Shown here: positions 1 through 7,316 of the stretch, in pieces
Position numbering within the stretch: position 1 is the stretch's first letter
How the letters are laid out: every line of letters starts with the position of its first letter
Assembly (NCBI GenBank): GCA_910586005.1
Contig: CAJUHG010000007.1
Coordinates: 1 to 64,000 of the forward strand
Direction: 5' to 3'
Length of the DNA stretch: 64,000 nucleotides
Source: an uncultured Lachnospiraceae bacterium
GTDB taxonomy: Bacteria > Bacillota > Clostridia > Lachnospirales > Lachnospiraceae
Program-made: the position numbers and the translations under genes
Notes under the pieces: generated by a model
Databases searched by the model: none
The model's input: only the letters and a program-made list of their open reading frames with translations
Told to the model about the DNA's origin: nothing

Positions 1-40
1 CTTTTTCATAGATTTGTTCCGCAACCTTCCTATAATCCAT
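1..40 (-). CDS. N-terminus of a probable PTS sugar permease (partial, runs off window)
   Basis: On the minus strand an ATG at position 40 follows a purine-rich GAGAGGAAG ribosome binding site and opens a frame reading MDYRKVAEQIYEK to the window edge. This resembles the first residues of PTS EIIB domains of the sucrose/beta-glucoside type, and the downstream position to a GH32 sucrose hydrolase fits a sucrose PTS. Only 13 codons are visible, so the identity is inference. An in-frame ATG 17 codons upstream (position 91) lacks a good ribosome binding site. Confidence 0.4.
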   Translation of the reverse strand, partial: MDYRKVAEQIYEK

Positions 41-178
41 ATCTTCCTCTCTTTCTGTACCAAGTATGGCACTATTCTGGCTATCCGTCATTTATTCTAT
101 AAATATGGAACTGTAATTTCACAATTTTTTCGGATGTTATAGTGTTATTCTATCAGATGCTCTCGAACAACCTTCTTT

Positions 179-1012
179 TTAAAACAACACTTTCATACCA
201 TCATAAGAAGCAATCATTCCATTTTCTTTTGCAAACTTTTCCAATTGTTTATGAGTCATTTCTCCATTATGAGAAAAATGATTGATTACTTTCACTGTGT
301 CCTTACAGATACAGCCCCGTTCTTTTAGTATTTTTGTGAATGCAATATCATCTGGCAGTCCCATATGATAGCCATCAATCTGTTTTTTTCCCATAGTGGC
401 GTCCAAAGAGATTAGATTATATTTATGTTCAAAAATACAGTCCCATGCCTTATCACTCATCTTCATGCCTGTATCATGACCATATAAAAGGCATTTTCCA
501 TCTTTCTCTATGATATAGATAAAACACGTTTCTCTCTTATCATGATCCGCAGGAACAGGAATAATATGATAGCCATCTGCTATAAAATCACCAAAAGGCT
601 CTAGTCTAATAAACTTAACTGCATCATCCAAAGGATGTACCTTAAATCGCTCAATCAGCACTGCATCATAAAATGCTTTTTCTACTGCTTCATTGCCATA
701 TACATAAAGCATTCCCTTTGCATTATGTCCAAAATGCTCATGTCTGTGAATCAGCTCAACAGGGAAAAAATGATCCATATGAGAATGTGTAATTAACAAA
801 TGCTCAATCTGTCCCAACTGTAAAGAATAATTAAGAGCATGTGTATAAGTATCTGGTGGAAAATCAATGAGAATTTTTCCATCCACAATTGATTGCGTTC
901 TGGTACGCACCTCCTTTCCTCCAGTTTTTCTTGCCTTTTCACAGATTTCACAACCACAAAACAGAGCTGGCAGCCCTTCTGCTGCTGCAGTACCTAAATA
1001 CTGTATTTCCAT
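179..1012 (-). CDS. MBL-fold metallo-hydrolase, PhnP-like
   Basis: Metallo-beta-lactamase-fold hydrolase of 277 residues. The metal-binding motif THSHMDH (HxHxDH) lies about a third of the way in, and an early GCEIC cysteine cluster plus the opening LGTAAAEGLPALFC resemble the PhnP family, whose characterised member is a cyclic phosphodiesterase. The start at 1012 is chosen because AAAGGAGGA sits just upstream; the longer frame to 1069 would overlap the upstream gene. It lies 40 bp downstream of the GH32 gene and upstream of the probable PTS gene, so it is probably cotranscribed with sucrose utilisation genes. Its substrate is unknown; a sugar phosphodiester or related metabolite is a guess. 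Confidence 0.8.
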   Translation of the reverse strand: MEIQYLGTAAAEGLPALFCGCEICEKARKTGGKEVRTRTQSIVDGKILIDFPPDTYTHALNYSLQLGQIEHLLITHSHMDHFFPVELIHRHEHFGHNAKGMLYVYGNEAVEKAFYDAVLIERFKVHPLDDAVKFIRLEPFGDFIADGYHIIPVPADHDKRETCFIYIIEKDGKCLLYGHDTGMKMSDKAWDCIFEHKYNLISLDATMGKKQIDGYHMGLPDDIAFTKILKERGCICKDTVKVINHFSHNGEMTHKQLEKFAKENGMIASYDGMKVLF

Positions 1013-1052
1013 AGAGTCCTCCTTTCTACGAAGTGAACAATCCACTCCTGAT

Positions 1053-2552
1053 TCAAATACAAATATCATATTTTATAACATTAATACAGGCGCTTCCATC
1101 TGTATCGAAAATAATTCCATCAGATTCCATAGGGGTATGAAAAACAGAAGACATCACTTTTTCCCCTTCATTTACAAATACTTCAACAGAATATCTATCC
1201 AACAATAGTCTTAAGTTCAATACTTCACCCTGTATTTTCGAAACATATGGTTCCACTACTATTTTTCTGCGACATACTACATCACGCACTAGTCCAGAAT
1301 ATGTCCTATCTATTGTCAAACACTTTCTTAGATGATTGTATTGGAGAAGCATTTCATATTCTTCACTATAAGCAAAGCGAATTGAAAAATGATGAAAGTC
1401 AAATTCTGTAATATCTACCTGTAAATCGATTACTCTGCCACTAATTCCTTCTAAGGCAGTTGTCTGAGTTATCTTTCTTCCTATATATTCTATTTTGTTC
1501 TTGTGGTATTTTTTTAATTCCTGAACTGGACTTTGATAAATCCTACCTTCTTTTAAAACTAATTCTCTTGGCAAGGTCATCATCCCTGACCAATTCAAAA
1601 AATTGTTTGTCAATTTGGCATCCCATGACTGCATCCATCCAATCATAATCCGTCTTCCATCTGCTGTCTGCAAGGTCTGTGGCGCATAGAAATCCAGTCC
1701 ATAGTCTGCAGATGTAACTTTCTCTCTTTCAAATTGATGAACAGATTTATCATAATATCCATATATAAATATGGAATTATTCCCATTATGAAATTCATAT
1801 CCTTTTGCTCTCATATCCTGCGGGGAAACTAATAAAATTTGTTTATCGCCTAATGGGAAAAAATCTGGACATTCCCACATTTTTCCATATTTGCCTTTGC
1901 TCTGATCCAGAACTGTCAAAAATTTCCACTGTTCTAAATTATCAGACTGATATAAAAGAACCTGCCCATCGTTAGTATCACTGAGGCTACCAACCACTAG
2001 ATAATAATGTTCTCCTTCCTTCCAGATTTTCGGATCACGAAAATCTTTTGTACTGCTTCCCTCTGGAAGGCTATCTCCCATAATGATAGGATTTCCCTTG
2101 TATTTATAGTAATTCAATCCATCCCCTTTCGCCATACATTGCACCTGACGATAATCATGTAACCCATCCTCTAGATATTGGTCAATAACCCCCGTATAAA
2201 TCAACACATGCTTTCCTTCTACTTCGATTGCACTTCCCGAATAACAGCCCCCCTCATCATAGCTCTCATCTGGAGACATCGCTATTGGCAAGTATTCCCA
2301 TCTAATTAAATCCTTGCTCTTACAGTGTCCCCAATGCATAGGCCCCCATGTATTACTGAATGGATGATACTGGAAAAATAAATGATAATCTTTCTGATAA
2401 ATAGAAAATCCATTGGGGTCATTCATCCATCCAACTGGAGATGACAGATGGTAGACAGGTCTGTGTTCTATGGGAATTTCTAAAATCCCTCTTTTTTCAA
2501 TTTTACGGGCCATATCTAACTGATTACTTTGCACCTTATCCATATCTTCCAC
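1053..2552 (-). CDS. scrB: Sucrose-6-phosphate hydrolase / beta-fructosidase (GH32)
   Basis: Glycoside hydrolase family 32 enzyme of 496-499 residues that would hydrolyse sucrose-6-phosphate or a fructoside in the cytoplasm. The family signatures are clear: WMNDPNG with the nucleophile Asp near residue 43, FRDPK with the transition-state-stabilising Asp, and WECPD with the acid/base Glu. A beta-sandwich C-terminal domain follows. No signal peptide is visible, which favours an intracellular phospho-substrate. Two starts are possible, GTG at 2552 and ATG at 2543. It is divergent from the LacI-type regulator gene, with shared operator-like repeats between them. Invertase or levanase-type activity cannot be excluded. 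Confidence 0.88.
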   Translation of the reverse strand: MEDMDKVQSNQLDMARKIEKRGILEIPIEHRPVYHLSSPVGWMNDPNGFSIYQKDYHLFFQYHPFSNTWGPMHWGHCKSKDLIRWEYLPIAMSPDESYDEGGCYSGSAIEVEGKHVLIYTGVIDQYLEDGLHDYRQVQCMAKGDGLNYYKYKGNPIIMGDSLPEGSSTKDFRDPKIWKEGEHYYLVVGSLSDTNDGQVLLYQSDNLEQWKFLTVLDQSKGKYGKMWECPDFFPLGDKQILLVSPQDMRAKGYEFHNGNNSIFIYGYYDKSVHQFEREKVTSADYGLDFYAPQTLQTADGRRIMIGWMQSWDAKLTNNFLNWSGMMTLPRELVLKEGRIYQSPVQELKKYHKNKIEYIGRKITQTTALEGISGRVIDLQVDITEFDFHHFSIRFAYSEEYEMLLQYNHLRKCLTIDRTYSGLVRDVVCRRKIVVEPYVSKIQGEVLNLRLLLDRYSVEVFVNEGEKVMSSVFHTPMESDGIIFDTDGSACINVIKYDICI

Positions 2553-2604
2553 CCTACCTTAATTTACAATTTTTCTAAATATGCGCCTTTTATAACCGGT
2601 TTTG

Positions 2605-2710
2605 TTACTAGTTAAGTTACCGGTTACTTTATAGGTTTACAATATCATGTTTTTGCTTTTATGTCAATACAATTTTTCAAAAAATATTATCGGTTACTTA
2701 ACTAGTTATT
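2605..2710. promoter_or_regulatory. Pair of inverted operator-like sites between GH32 and LacI genes
   Basis: Two copies of the motif ACTAGTTAAGT-ACCG occur in opposite orientation: plus strand at about 2605-2627 and minus strand at about 2686-2710. They occupy the divergent intergenic region between the GH32 gene and the regulator gene. A further palindromic AACCGGTT lies at about 2594-2601. This arrangement is typical for LacI-family operators allowing looping; assignment to the adjacent regulator is inference. Confidence 0.6.
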
Positions 2711-2803
2711 ATTTTGAATTGATTTTCTAAAATTATACTGTTATACTAAAAATAAAAGAACAATTATTTTTACAGTTACAATTGATTTTTGGAGGTTCAT
2801 TTA

Positions 2804-3829
2804 ATGGATAAAAAAAAAGTAACATTTAATGACATTGCAAAATATACTAATTTCTCTAAAACAACGATATCCAGATATTTTAATAATCCAGATTCTCTTA
2901 CCGTAAAAAATCAAGATATCATTGCACAAGCGCTTATCGACTTAGATTACCAAGAAAACAAACTTGCCAAAGTATTGGCAAATGGCAAAAGCGAATTTGT
3001 TGGCATTATTGTTCCTAATCTTTATCTGCATTATTATGGTGAAATGTTAAATCAAATTTTAAATACTTATGAAAACTTTGGATATAAATTTTTGATTTTC
3101 GTTAGCAAAGACGGCTCAGAAACAGAACGGAAATATATTCAAGAATTGCTTGCATATAAAATTGAAGGCATGATCATACTAAGTCATACCATTTCTTCTA
3201 AGGAACTTGCTTCCTACCATATTCCTATTGTTACCATTGAGCGCGAAGATCAATATGTAAACAGCGTAAACACTGATAATTATATGGGTGCTGTTCAGGC
3301 AACCAGCCTGTTATTCAAAAATAACTGTGATATTTTAATACATATCAATTCTAATGTCCCAAAAGACATCCCTTCTTATGGACGTATCCAAGGATTTAAA
3401 GATACATGCAGTGAGAATAATATCAGACATGAATTAATTTTAAAAGATTTAGGGCATTCTCATCAGGAAATTCATAAGCGTATGCTAGAAATATATGAAT
3501 ATCTGAAGCAAAAATATTCAAATCAGAAAAAAGGATTATTCTTGTCAAATGATACCCACGCCAATCATATGCTGAATATCATTTTCAGAGAATATGGCAC
3601 TCTGCCAGACGAGTATCGTATCATTGGTTTTGATGATTCTCCTATCACAGAACAAGCAATTATCCCCATTAGTACAATAGGTCAACAGATCAATAAAATA
3701 GCATATGAAGCAATGGAATTATTAGTATCACAAATGAATGAGAGAAAAAAACGCCGACCGAAACCACAAATAGAAATAATTCATAAAAGTGTAACTCCTA
3801 TTTTAGTTCGGAGAGAAACAACAGATTAA
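2804..3829 (+). CDS. LacI-family transcriptional regulator (ScrR-like)
   Basis: A 341-residue LacI/GalR regulator. The N-terminus carries the classical helix-turn-helix and hinge (TFNDIAKYTNFSKTTISRYF, then QALIDLDYQENKLAKVLANGKS), followed by a periplasmic-binding-protein-like effector domain starting around residue 60 (VGIIVPN). The ATG at 2804 is preceded by GGAGG at 2791-2795; an in-frame TTG at 2789 would overlap that site. It is divergent from the GH32 gene, which it most likely represses in the absence of sucrose or fructose-derived effector. No gene follows it for 330 bp. Confidence 0.88.
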   Translation: MDKKKVTFNDIAKYTNFSKTTISRYFNNPDSLTVKNQDIIAQALIDLDYQENKLAKVLANGKSEFVGIIVPNLYLHYYGEMLNQILNTYENFGYKFLIFVSKDGSETERKYIQELLAYKIEGMIILSHTISSKELASYHIPIVTIEREDQYVNSVNTDNYMGAVQATSLLFKNNCDILIHINSNVPKDIPSYGRIQGFKDTCSENNIRHELILKDLGHSHQEIHKRMLEIYEYLKQKYSNQKKGLFLSNDTHANHMLNIIFREYGTLPDEYRIIGFDDSPITEQAIIPISTIGQQINKIAYEAMELLVSQMNERKKRRPKPQIEIIHKSVTPILVRRETTD

Positions 3830-3972
3830 TACGCTTTGACTTATTTAGCTTTCCTCTTTGGCACCCATTATGACATTCGTCCAGTTATCTTATTTCATAG
3901 GAAAGACCATGTTACTTGAGATGCACACGCATGCAAGAGGTGGGATGCTACTTAGATGGCTTGCCCGCTTTG

Positions 3973-4060
3973 TTCTTCTATAGGAAATACCTTGTCATGC
4001 AAAAGCCTGAAAGTGTCTTCCTATAGAAGAAAATAATATGTGCACTCGTACAAAAGGTAA
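3973..4060 (+). repeat. Dispersed palindromic intergenic repeat, family B, copy 1
   Basis: A perfect 13-bp inverted repeat (TTCTTCTATAGGA at 3973-3985, complement at 4019-4031) encloses about 33 bp and is followed by ATATGTGCACTCGTACAAAAGG. The same order of elements recurs at about 47872-47951 (reverse orientation) and 61128-61211. It lies between the convergent lacI and leuA genes. I see no ORF in 3830-4160. Confidence 0.65.
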
Positions 4061-4150
4061 CTATTACTTCACAATTGTGCTCAGCACGACAAAGTGGTTA
4101 AGATAACTATTGCTTCGCAATTGTACTCGGCACGACAAAACGGTTGTTGA
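4056..4150 (+). repeat. Imperfect tandem duplication of a 46-bp unit
   Basis: Two adjacent copies of a unit beginning taactatt-cttc-caattgt and ending gcacgacaaa start at 4058 and 4104. The second copy reaches almost to the leuA stop codon. It overlaps the tail of the family B element. Two copies with no spacer is not CRISPR-like. Confidence 0.7.
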
Positions 4151-4160
4151 GATAAATTTT

Positions 4161-6161
4161 CTATTTTACTTCCTGTTTGCTATTGCGAAATTGCATAGGA
4201 GTAATCCCATATTTTTTCTTAAAAAGACGATTAAAATGTTCTACATTTTGATATCCTACATCTTCTGCAATATTTTCCACAGTCATACTAGTATTTTTTA
4301 ATAATGTACGTGCTCTTTTCATACGCACATTCTTTACAATCTCACCAAAAGTTTTCCCTGACTTCTCCTTAATATATTTTGACAAATAAGGCTTGGTCAA
4401 ATGCATTTTTTCGGTAAGTTCATCTAAGGTTACTGTTAAATAATGTTCTTGAATATAATTCATAATTTCATTTAATCTTTCATCGCGACACTGCTCTGTC
4501 TGTTGTATCTGTTCTAATTTATTTACTGCTACACAAAGTGCCATAATAGAAGATTTAATAATATCTTCATCTATTCCAACTCCCCAATACAGGCAATGAT
4601 TACAAGAAATACCTACATAAGACATTGCCTTTGCAGAAGAACCTTTGGACAAAGAATGTTCTTCATACACAGACAGTTCATAGCTGATATTAAAATATTG
4701 TTTTAATGCATTACTAACTGCATCTAAACGTCCATTTCCATTTCCAGTAACCATGCGTTTGTTCCCATTATGGAAAATAACAGCCTCTGCTAAAATTCCA
4801 TTCTTTTGTTTAAAATGACACTCTGGAATTTGGAAATGTGGCATATTATTCACATAATGTTCTTCAAAAATTTGATATACTAACTGTGGAGAAAGTTCCA
4901 TATGTTGATGGTCTGATACTCCTTTTACTGTATATCCCACTTCTTCTTTCATCTTGTCTGGAATAGTAATACCAAAGTTTTGTTTTAAAATATAACTTAC
5001 GCCACCTTTTCCAGATTGACTATTAATACGAATCACATCAGAATCGTACGTACGTCCCACATCTTTTGGATCAATAGGCAAATAAGGTACTGTCCATGTT
5101 TCTCCCAGATGCTCTTCGCGACATGCCATCCCTTTTGCAATAGCATCTTGATGAGAACCTGAGAACGCTGTAAATACCAATTCTCCAGCATAAGGTTGTC
5201 TAGGCGAAATTTGCATACGCGTACATCTTTCATAAGTCTCTGCGATTCTAGACATATTGCTAAAATCTAATTTGGGGTCAACCCCATGAGAAAACATATT
5301 CATGGCAAGTGTTACAATATCCACATTTCCAGTACGCTCTCCATTTCCAAAAAGCGTACCTTCAATTCTATCTGCACCTGCCAAAATACCAAATTCTGCA
5401 TCACAAATACCAACTCCACGGTCATTGTGAGGGTGTAAGGAAAGCACTACATTTTCCCGATATTTCATATGTTTACTCATATACTCCACTTGACCTGCAA
5501 AAACATGAGGCATTGCATTTTCTACCGTTGTAGGTAAATTGATAATGGCCTTTTTTTCTGGTGTTGGCTGCCAAACATCAAGTACTGCATTACATACTTC
5601 CAATGCATAATCTACCTCTGTCCCTGAAAAACTTTCTGGACTATACTCAAATGTAAAATTACCTTCTGTTTCTGCTGCTAATTTCTTTAACAATTGTGCA
5701 CCACTAACAGCAATATCTCTAATTTCTTTTTTACTTTTTTTAAATACTTGTTCTCGTTGTGCTACAGAAGTAGAATTATAAAGATGTACAACTGCATGTG
5801 GTGCACCTTGTACTGCCTCAAAAGTCTTACGAATAATATGTTCTCTTGCCTGAGTTAATACTTGTACTGTCACATCTTCTGGAATCATATTTCTCTCAAT
5901 CAACGCACGCATAAAATTATACTCTGTTTCAGAGGCAGCAGGAAATCCTACTTCAATTTCTTTAAATCCCACCTCTACCAACAGTTGAAAAAATTCTAAC
6001 TTTTCTTCTAAGCTCATCGGCTCAATTAATGCCTGATTTCCATCACGCAAATCTACACTGCACCAAATTGGTGGTGTGGTAATATATTCTTTCTTTACCC
6101 AATCATAGGTGACTTCTGGTGGCATAAAGTATTGTCTCTCGTATTTTTCAAAATTCTTCAT
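4161..6161 (-). CDS. leuA: 2-isopropylmalate synthase with C-terminal AraC-type DNA-binding domain
   Basis: A 666-residue fusion. Residues 1 to about 550 are a 2-isopropylmalate synthase, which condenses 2-oxoisovalerate with acetyl-CoA in leucine synthesis: SVDLRDGNQA near the N-terminus, LHPHNDRGVG and GTLFGNGERTGN metal/substrate motifs, then a LeuA regulatory (leucine-binding) region at about 430-550. Residues from about 562 to the end form an AraC/XylS helix-turn-helix module with both helices recognisable (LTKPYLSKYIKEKSG; AEDVGYQNVEHFNRLFKKKYG). The frame is continuous across the junction. ATG at 6161 is chosen because GGAGG lies just upstream; a TTG two codons earlier is less likely. 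The gene lies behind a T-box leader. Ordinary LeuA of this type is about 550-560 residues and has no DNA-binding domain. Confidence 0.9.
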   Translation of the reverse strand: MKNFEKYERQYFMPPEVTYDWVKKEYITTPPIWCSVDLRDGNQALIEPMSLEEKLEFFQLLVEVGFKEIEVGFPAASETEYNFMRALIERNMIPEDVTVQVLTQAREHIIRKTFEAVQGAPHAVVHLYNSTSVAQREQVFKKSKKEIRDIAVSGAQLLKKLAAETEGNFTFEYSPESFSGTEVDYALEVCNAVLDVWQPTPEKKAIINLPTTVENAMPHVFAGQVEYMSKHMKYRENVVLSLHPHNDRGVGICDAEFGILAGADRIEGTLFGNGERTGNVDIVTLAMNMFSHGVDPKLDFSNMSRIAETYERCTRMQISPRQPYAGELVFTAFSGSHQDAIAKGMACREEHLGETWTVPYLPIDPKDVGRTYDSDVIRINSQSGKGGVSYILKQNFGITIPDKMKEEVGYTVKGVSDHQHMELSPQLVYQIFEEHYVNNMPHFQIPECHFKQKNGILAEAVIFHNGNKRMVTGNGNGRLDAVSNALKQYFNISYELSVYEEHSLSKGSSAKAMSYVGISCNHCLYWGVGIDEDIIKSSIMALCVAVNKLEQIQQTEQCRDERLNEIMNYIQEHYLTVTLDELTEKMHLTKPYLSKYIKEKSGKTFGEIVKNVRMKRARTLLKNTSMTVENIAEDVGYQNVEHFNRLFKKKYGITPMQFRNSKQEVK

Positions 6162-6422
6162 TTTCAATCCTCCGTCTATTTCTCTTTTATAAAAAATCTA
6201 GAAATTTTTTTCCTAAAACAAAGTAGTAATCTCATAGTAACTCTCCAGTTTCCTCAATCTTGAGAAGTATTGGAGATTCAATGGCTCTCTAGTTCATATG
6301 AAATAAAAAGAAGCGAAGACCTTTGGCACTTTGATACCTGCATGTAGTCACATCGTAACACCTTCCATTCACACATGTGTGCATGTGATTCATGCTCTTT
6401 CCTACTTATAAATATAAAGAAG

Positions 6423-6476
6423 AAAAAAATCTTTCATATCTATTATCCTTAAATAGATAATAGAGACGAAAGATAT
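6423..6476 (-). terminator. Rho-independent terminator of the T-box leader
   Basis: Long stem formed by ATCTTTCGTCTCTATTATC and GATAATAGATATGAAAGAT, followed on the minus strand by TTTTTTCTTC. It is the terminator alternative to the T-box antiterminator and lies about 260 bp before leuA. Confidence 0.85.
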
Positions 6477-6790
6477 TATAATCCTGCGCGGTACCACTCT
6501 ACTTCATGTAATTACATGCACTTATCAGCACTTCTATGCTTATCTCTATAACGGAGAGAACCCGTCCTAACTTACTATATATTCTTTGCCTTTAAAATAT
6601 TATAAATATATATTTCTAAGTCTTATCTAACTAAGAACTTTCTACATTGGCAAAAAAAATTCAGCCGGAAGCTCCAAGGCCAGTTCACTATATTGTCCCT
6701 GTCATTTTCCACCAACAATGACTCTCTGTAAGTTTCTCTATAGTTACTATTCCTCTTCTTCGCTTTTTACAGGTCCCATCTTAACATATT
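6424..6790 (-). ncRNA. T-box riboswitch (leucine-type) upstream of leuA
   Basis: Minus-strand leader with the diagnostic T-box sequence AGAGTGGTACCGCG at 6500-6487, which would pair with uncharged tRNA. Upstream lie Stem I features: AATAGTAACT, then GTTGGTGGAAAATGAC, then GTGAACTGGCCTTGGAGC. CTG (6683-6681) sits in the usual specifier position after GAA, which would read leucine; this is by pattern, not by folding. The leader ends in a terminator at 6423-6476. The remaining 260 bp to the leuA start hold no recognisable gene. Confidence 0.9.
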
Positions 6791-6999
6791 TTTTTATAAT
6801 TGTATAGTGATAATTTTAATCAGTTTTATTGATGTATTTTATCTTTTCTTGCTTGTTAAGTTATTTTTTCAAACGAAAGAAAAGGACAGAATTATTCAAA
6901 ATCCTCCCTATATTATAGTTTCACTTTTTCCAATAAAAAGCAATTAATACCATTTTTTAATTCTTTCATTATTTTCTATCCTTTTCTTTTTGCACTTTT

Positions 7000-7260
7000 T
7001 CAGACAACACCCTTCTGATGCAAATATTTTTCTTTCGTTGCCATTCCCCCACGGATATGTCTCTCTGACTTATTTATATCCAAAACTTTTCTTGCCTGAG
7101 ATGCAAGACTTGGATTAATTTGCATCAAACGTTCTGTTACATCCTTATGCACGGTGCTTTTGCTAATTCCAAATTTTTTTGCAGTCTGTCTTACGGTTGC
7201 ATTTTCTTCAATTATATAATTAGCAATATTAATAGCTCGTTCTTCTATGTATCCTTTCAA
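7000..7260 (-). CDS. spoIIID: Sporulation transcriptional regulator SpoIIID
   Basis: An 86-residue DNA-binding protein matching SpoIIID along its length: YIEERAINIANYI, the helix-turn-helix VRQTAKKFGISKSTVHKDVTERL, NPSLASQARKVLD and SERHIRGGMATKEKY. SpoIIID modulates mother-cell gene expression during sporulation in the sigma-E to sigma-K phase. The start is TTG at 7260, aligned with the B. subtilis protein and preceded by GAGGG. That ribosome binding site lies at the edge of a hairpin (7269-7297). The gene shows that the organism belongs to a sporulating lineage. Confidence 0.93.
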   Translation of the reverse strand: MKGYIEERAINIANYIIEENATVRQTAKKFGISKSTVHKDVTERLMQINPSLASQARKVLDINKSERHIRGGMATKEKYLHQKGVV

Positions 7261-7268
7261 CGAAATCC

Positions 7269-7297
7269 CTCATACACTGTTTTTTACAATGTATGAG
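7269..7297 (-). other. Hairpin touching the spoIIID ribosome binding site
   Basis: On the minus strand CTCATACATTGT and ACAGTGTATGAG form a 12-bp stem with one G-U pair and a 5-nt loop. The 3' arm ends inside GAGGG, the spoIIID Shine-Dalgarno. There is no U-tract, so it is not a canonical terminator for the upstream gene. Confidence 0.55.
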
Positions 7298-7316
7298 TAA
7301 ATTACAGATATTATGA

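Noticed and set aside
4056..4150. Possible CRISPR-like repeat
   Set aside because: Only two adjacent 46-bp copies, imperfect, with no spacer and no cas genes nearby.
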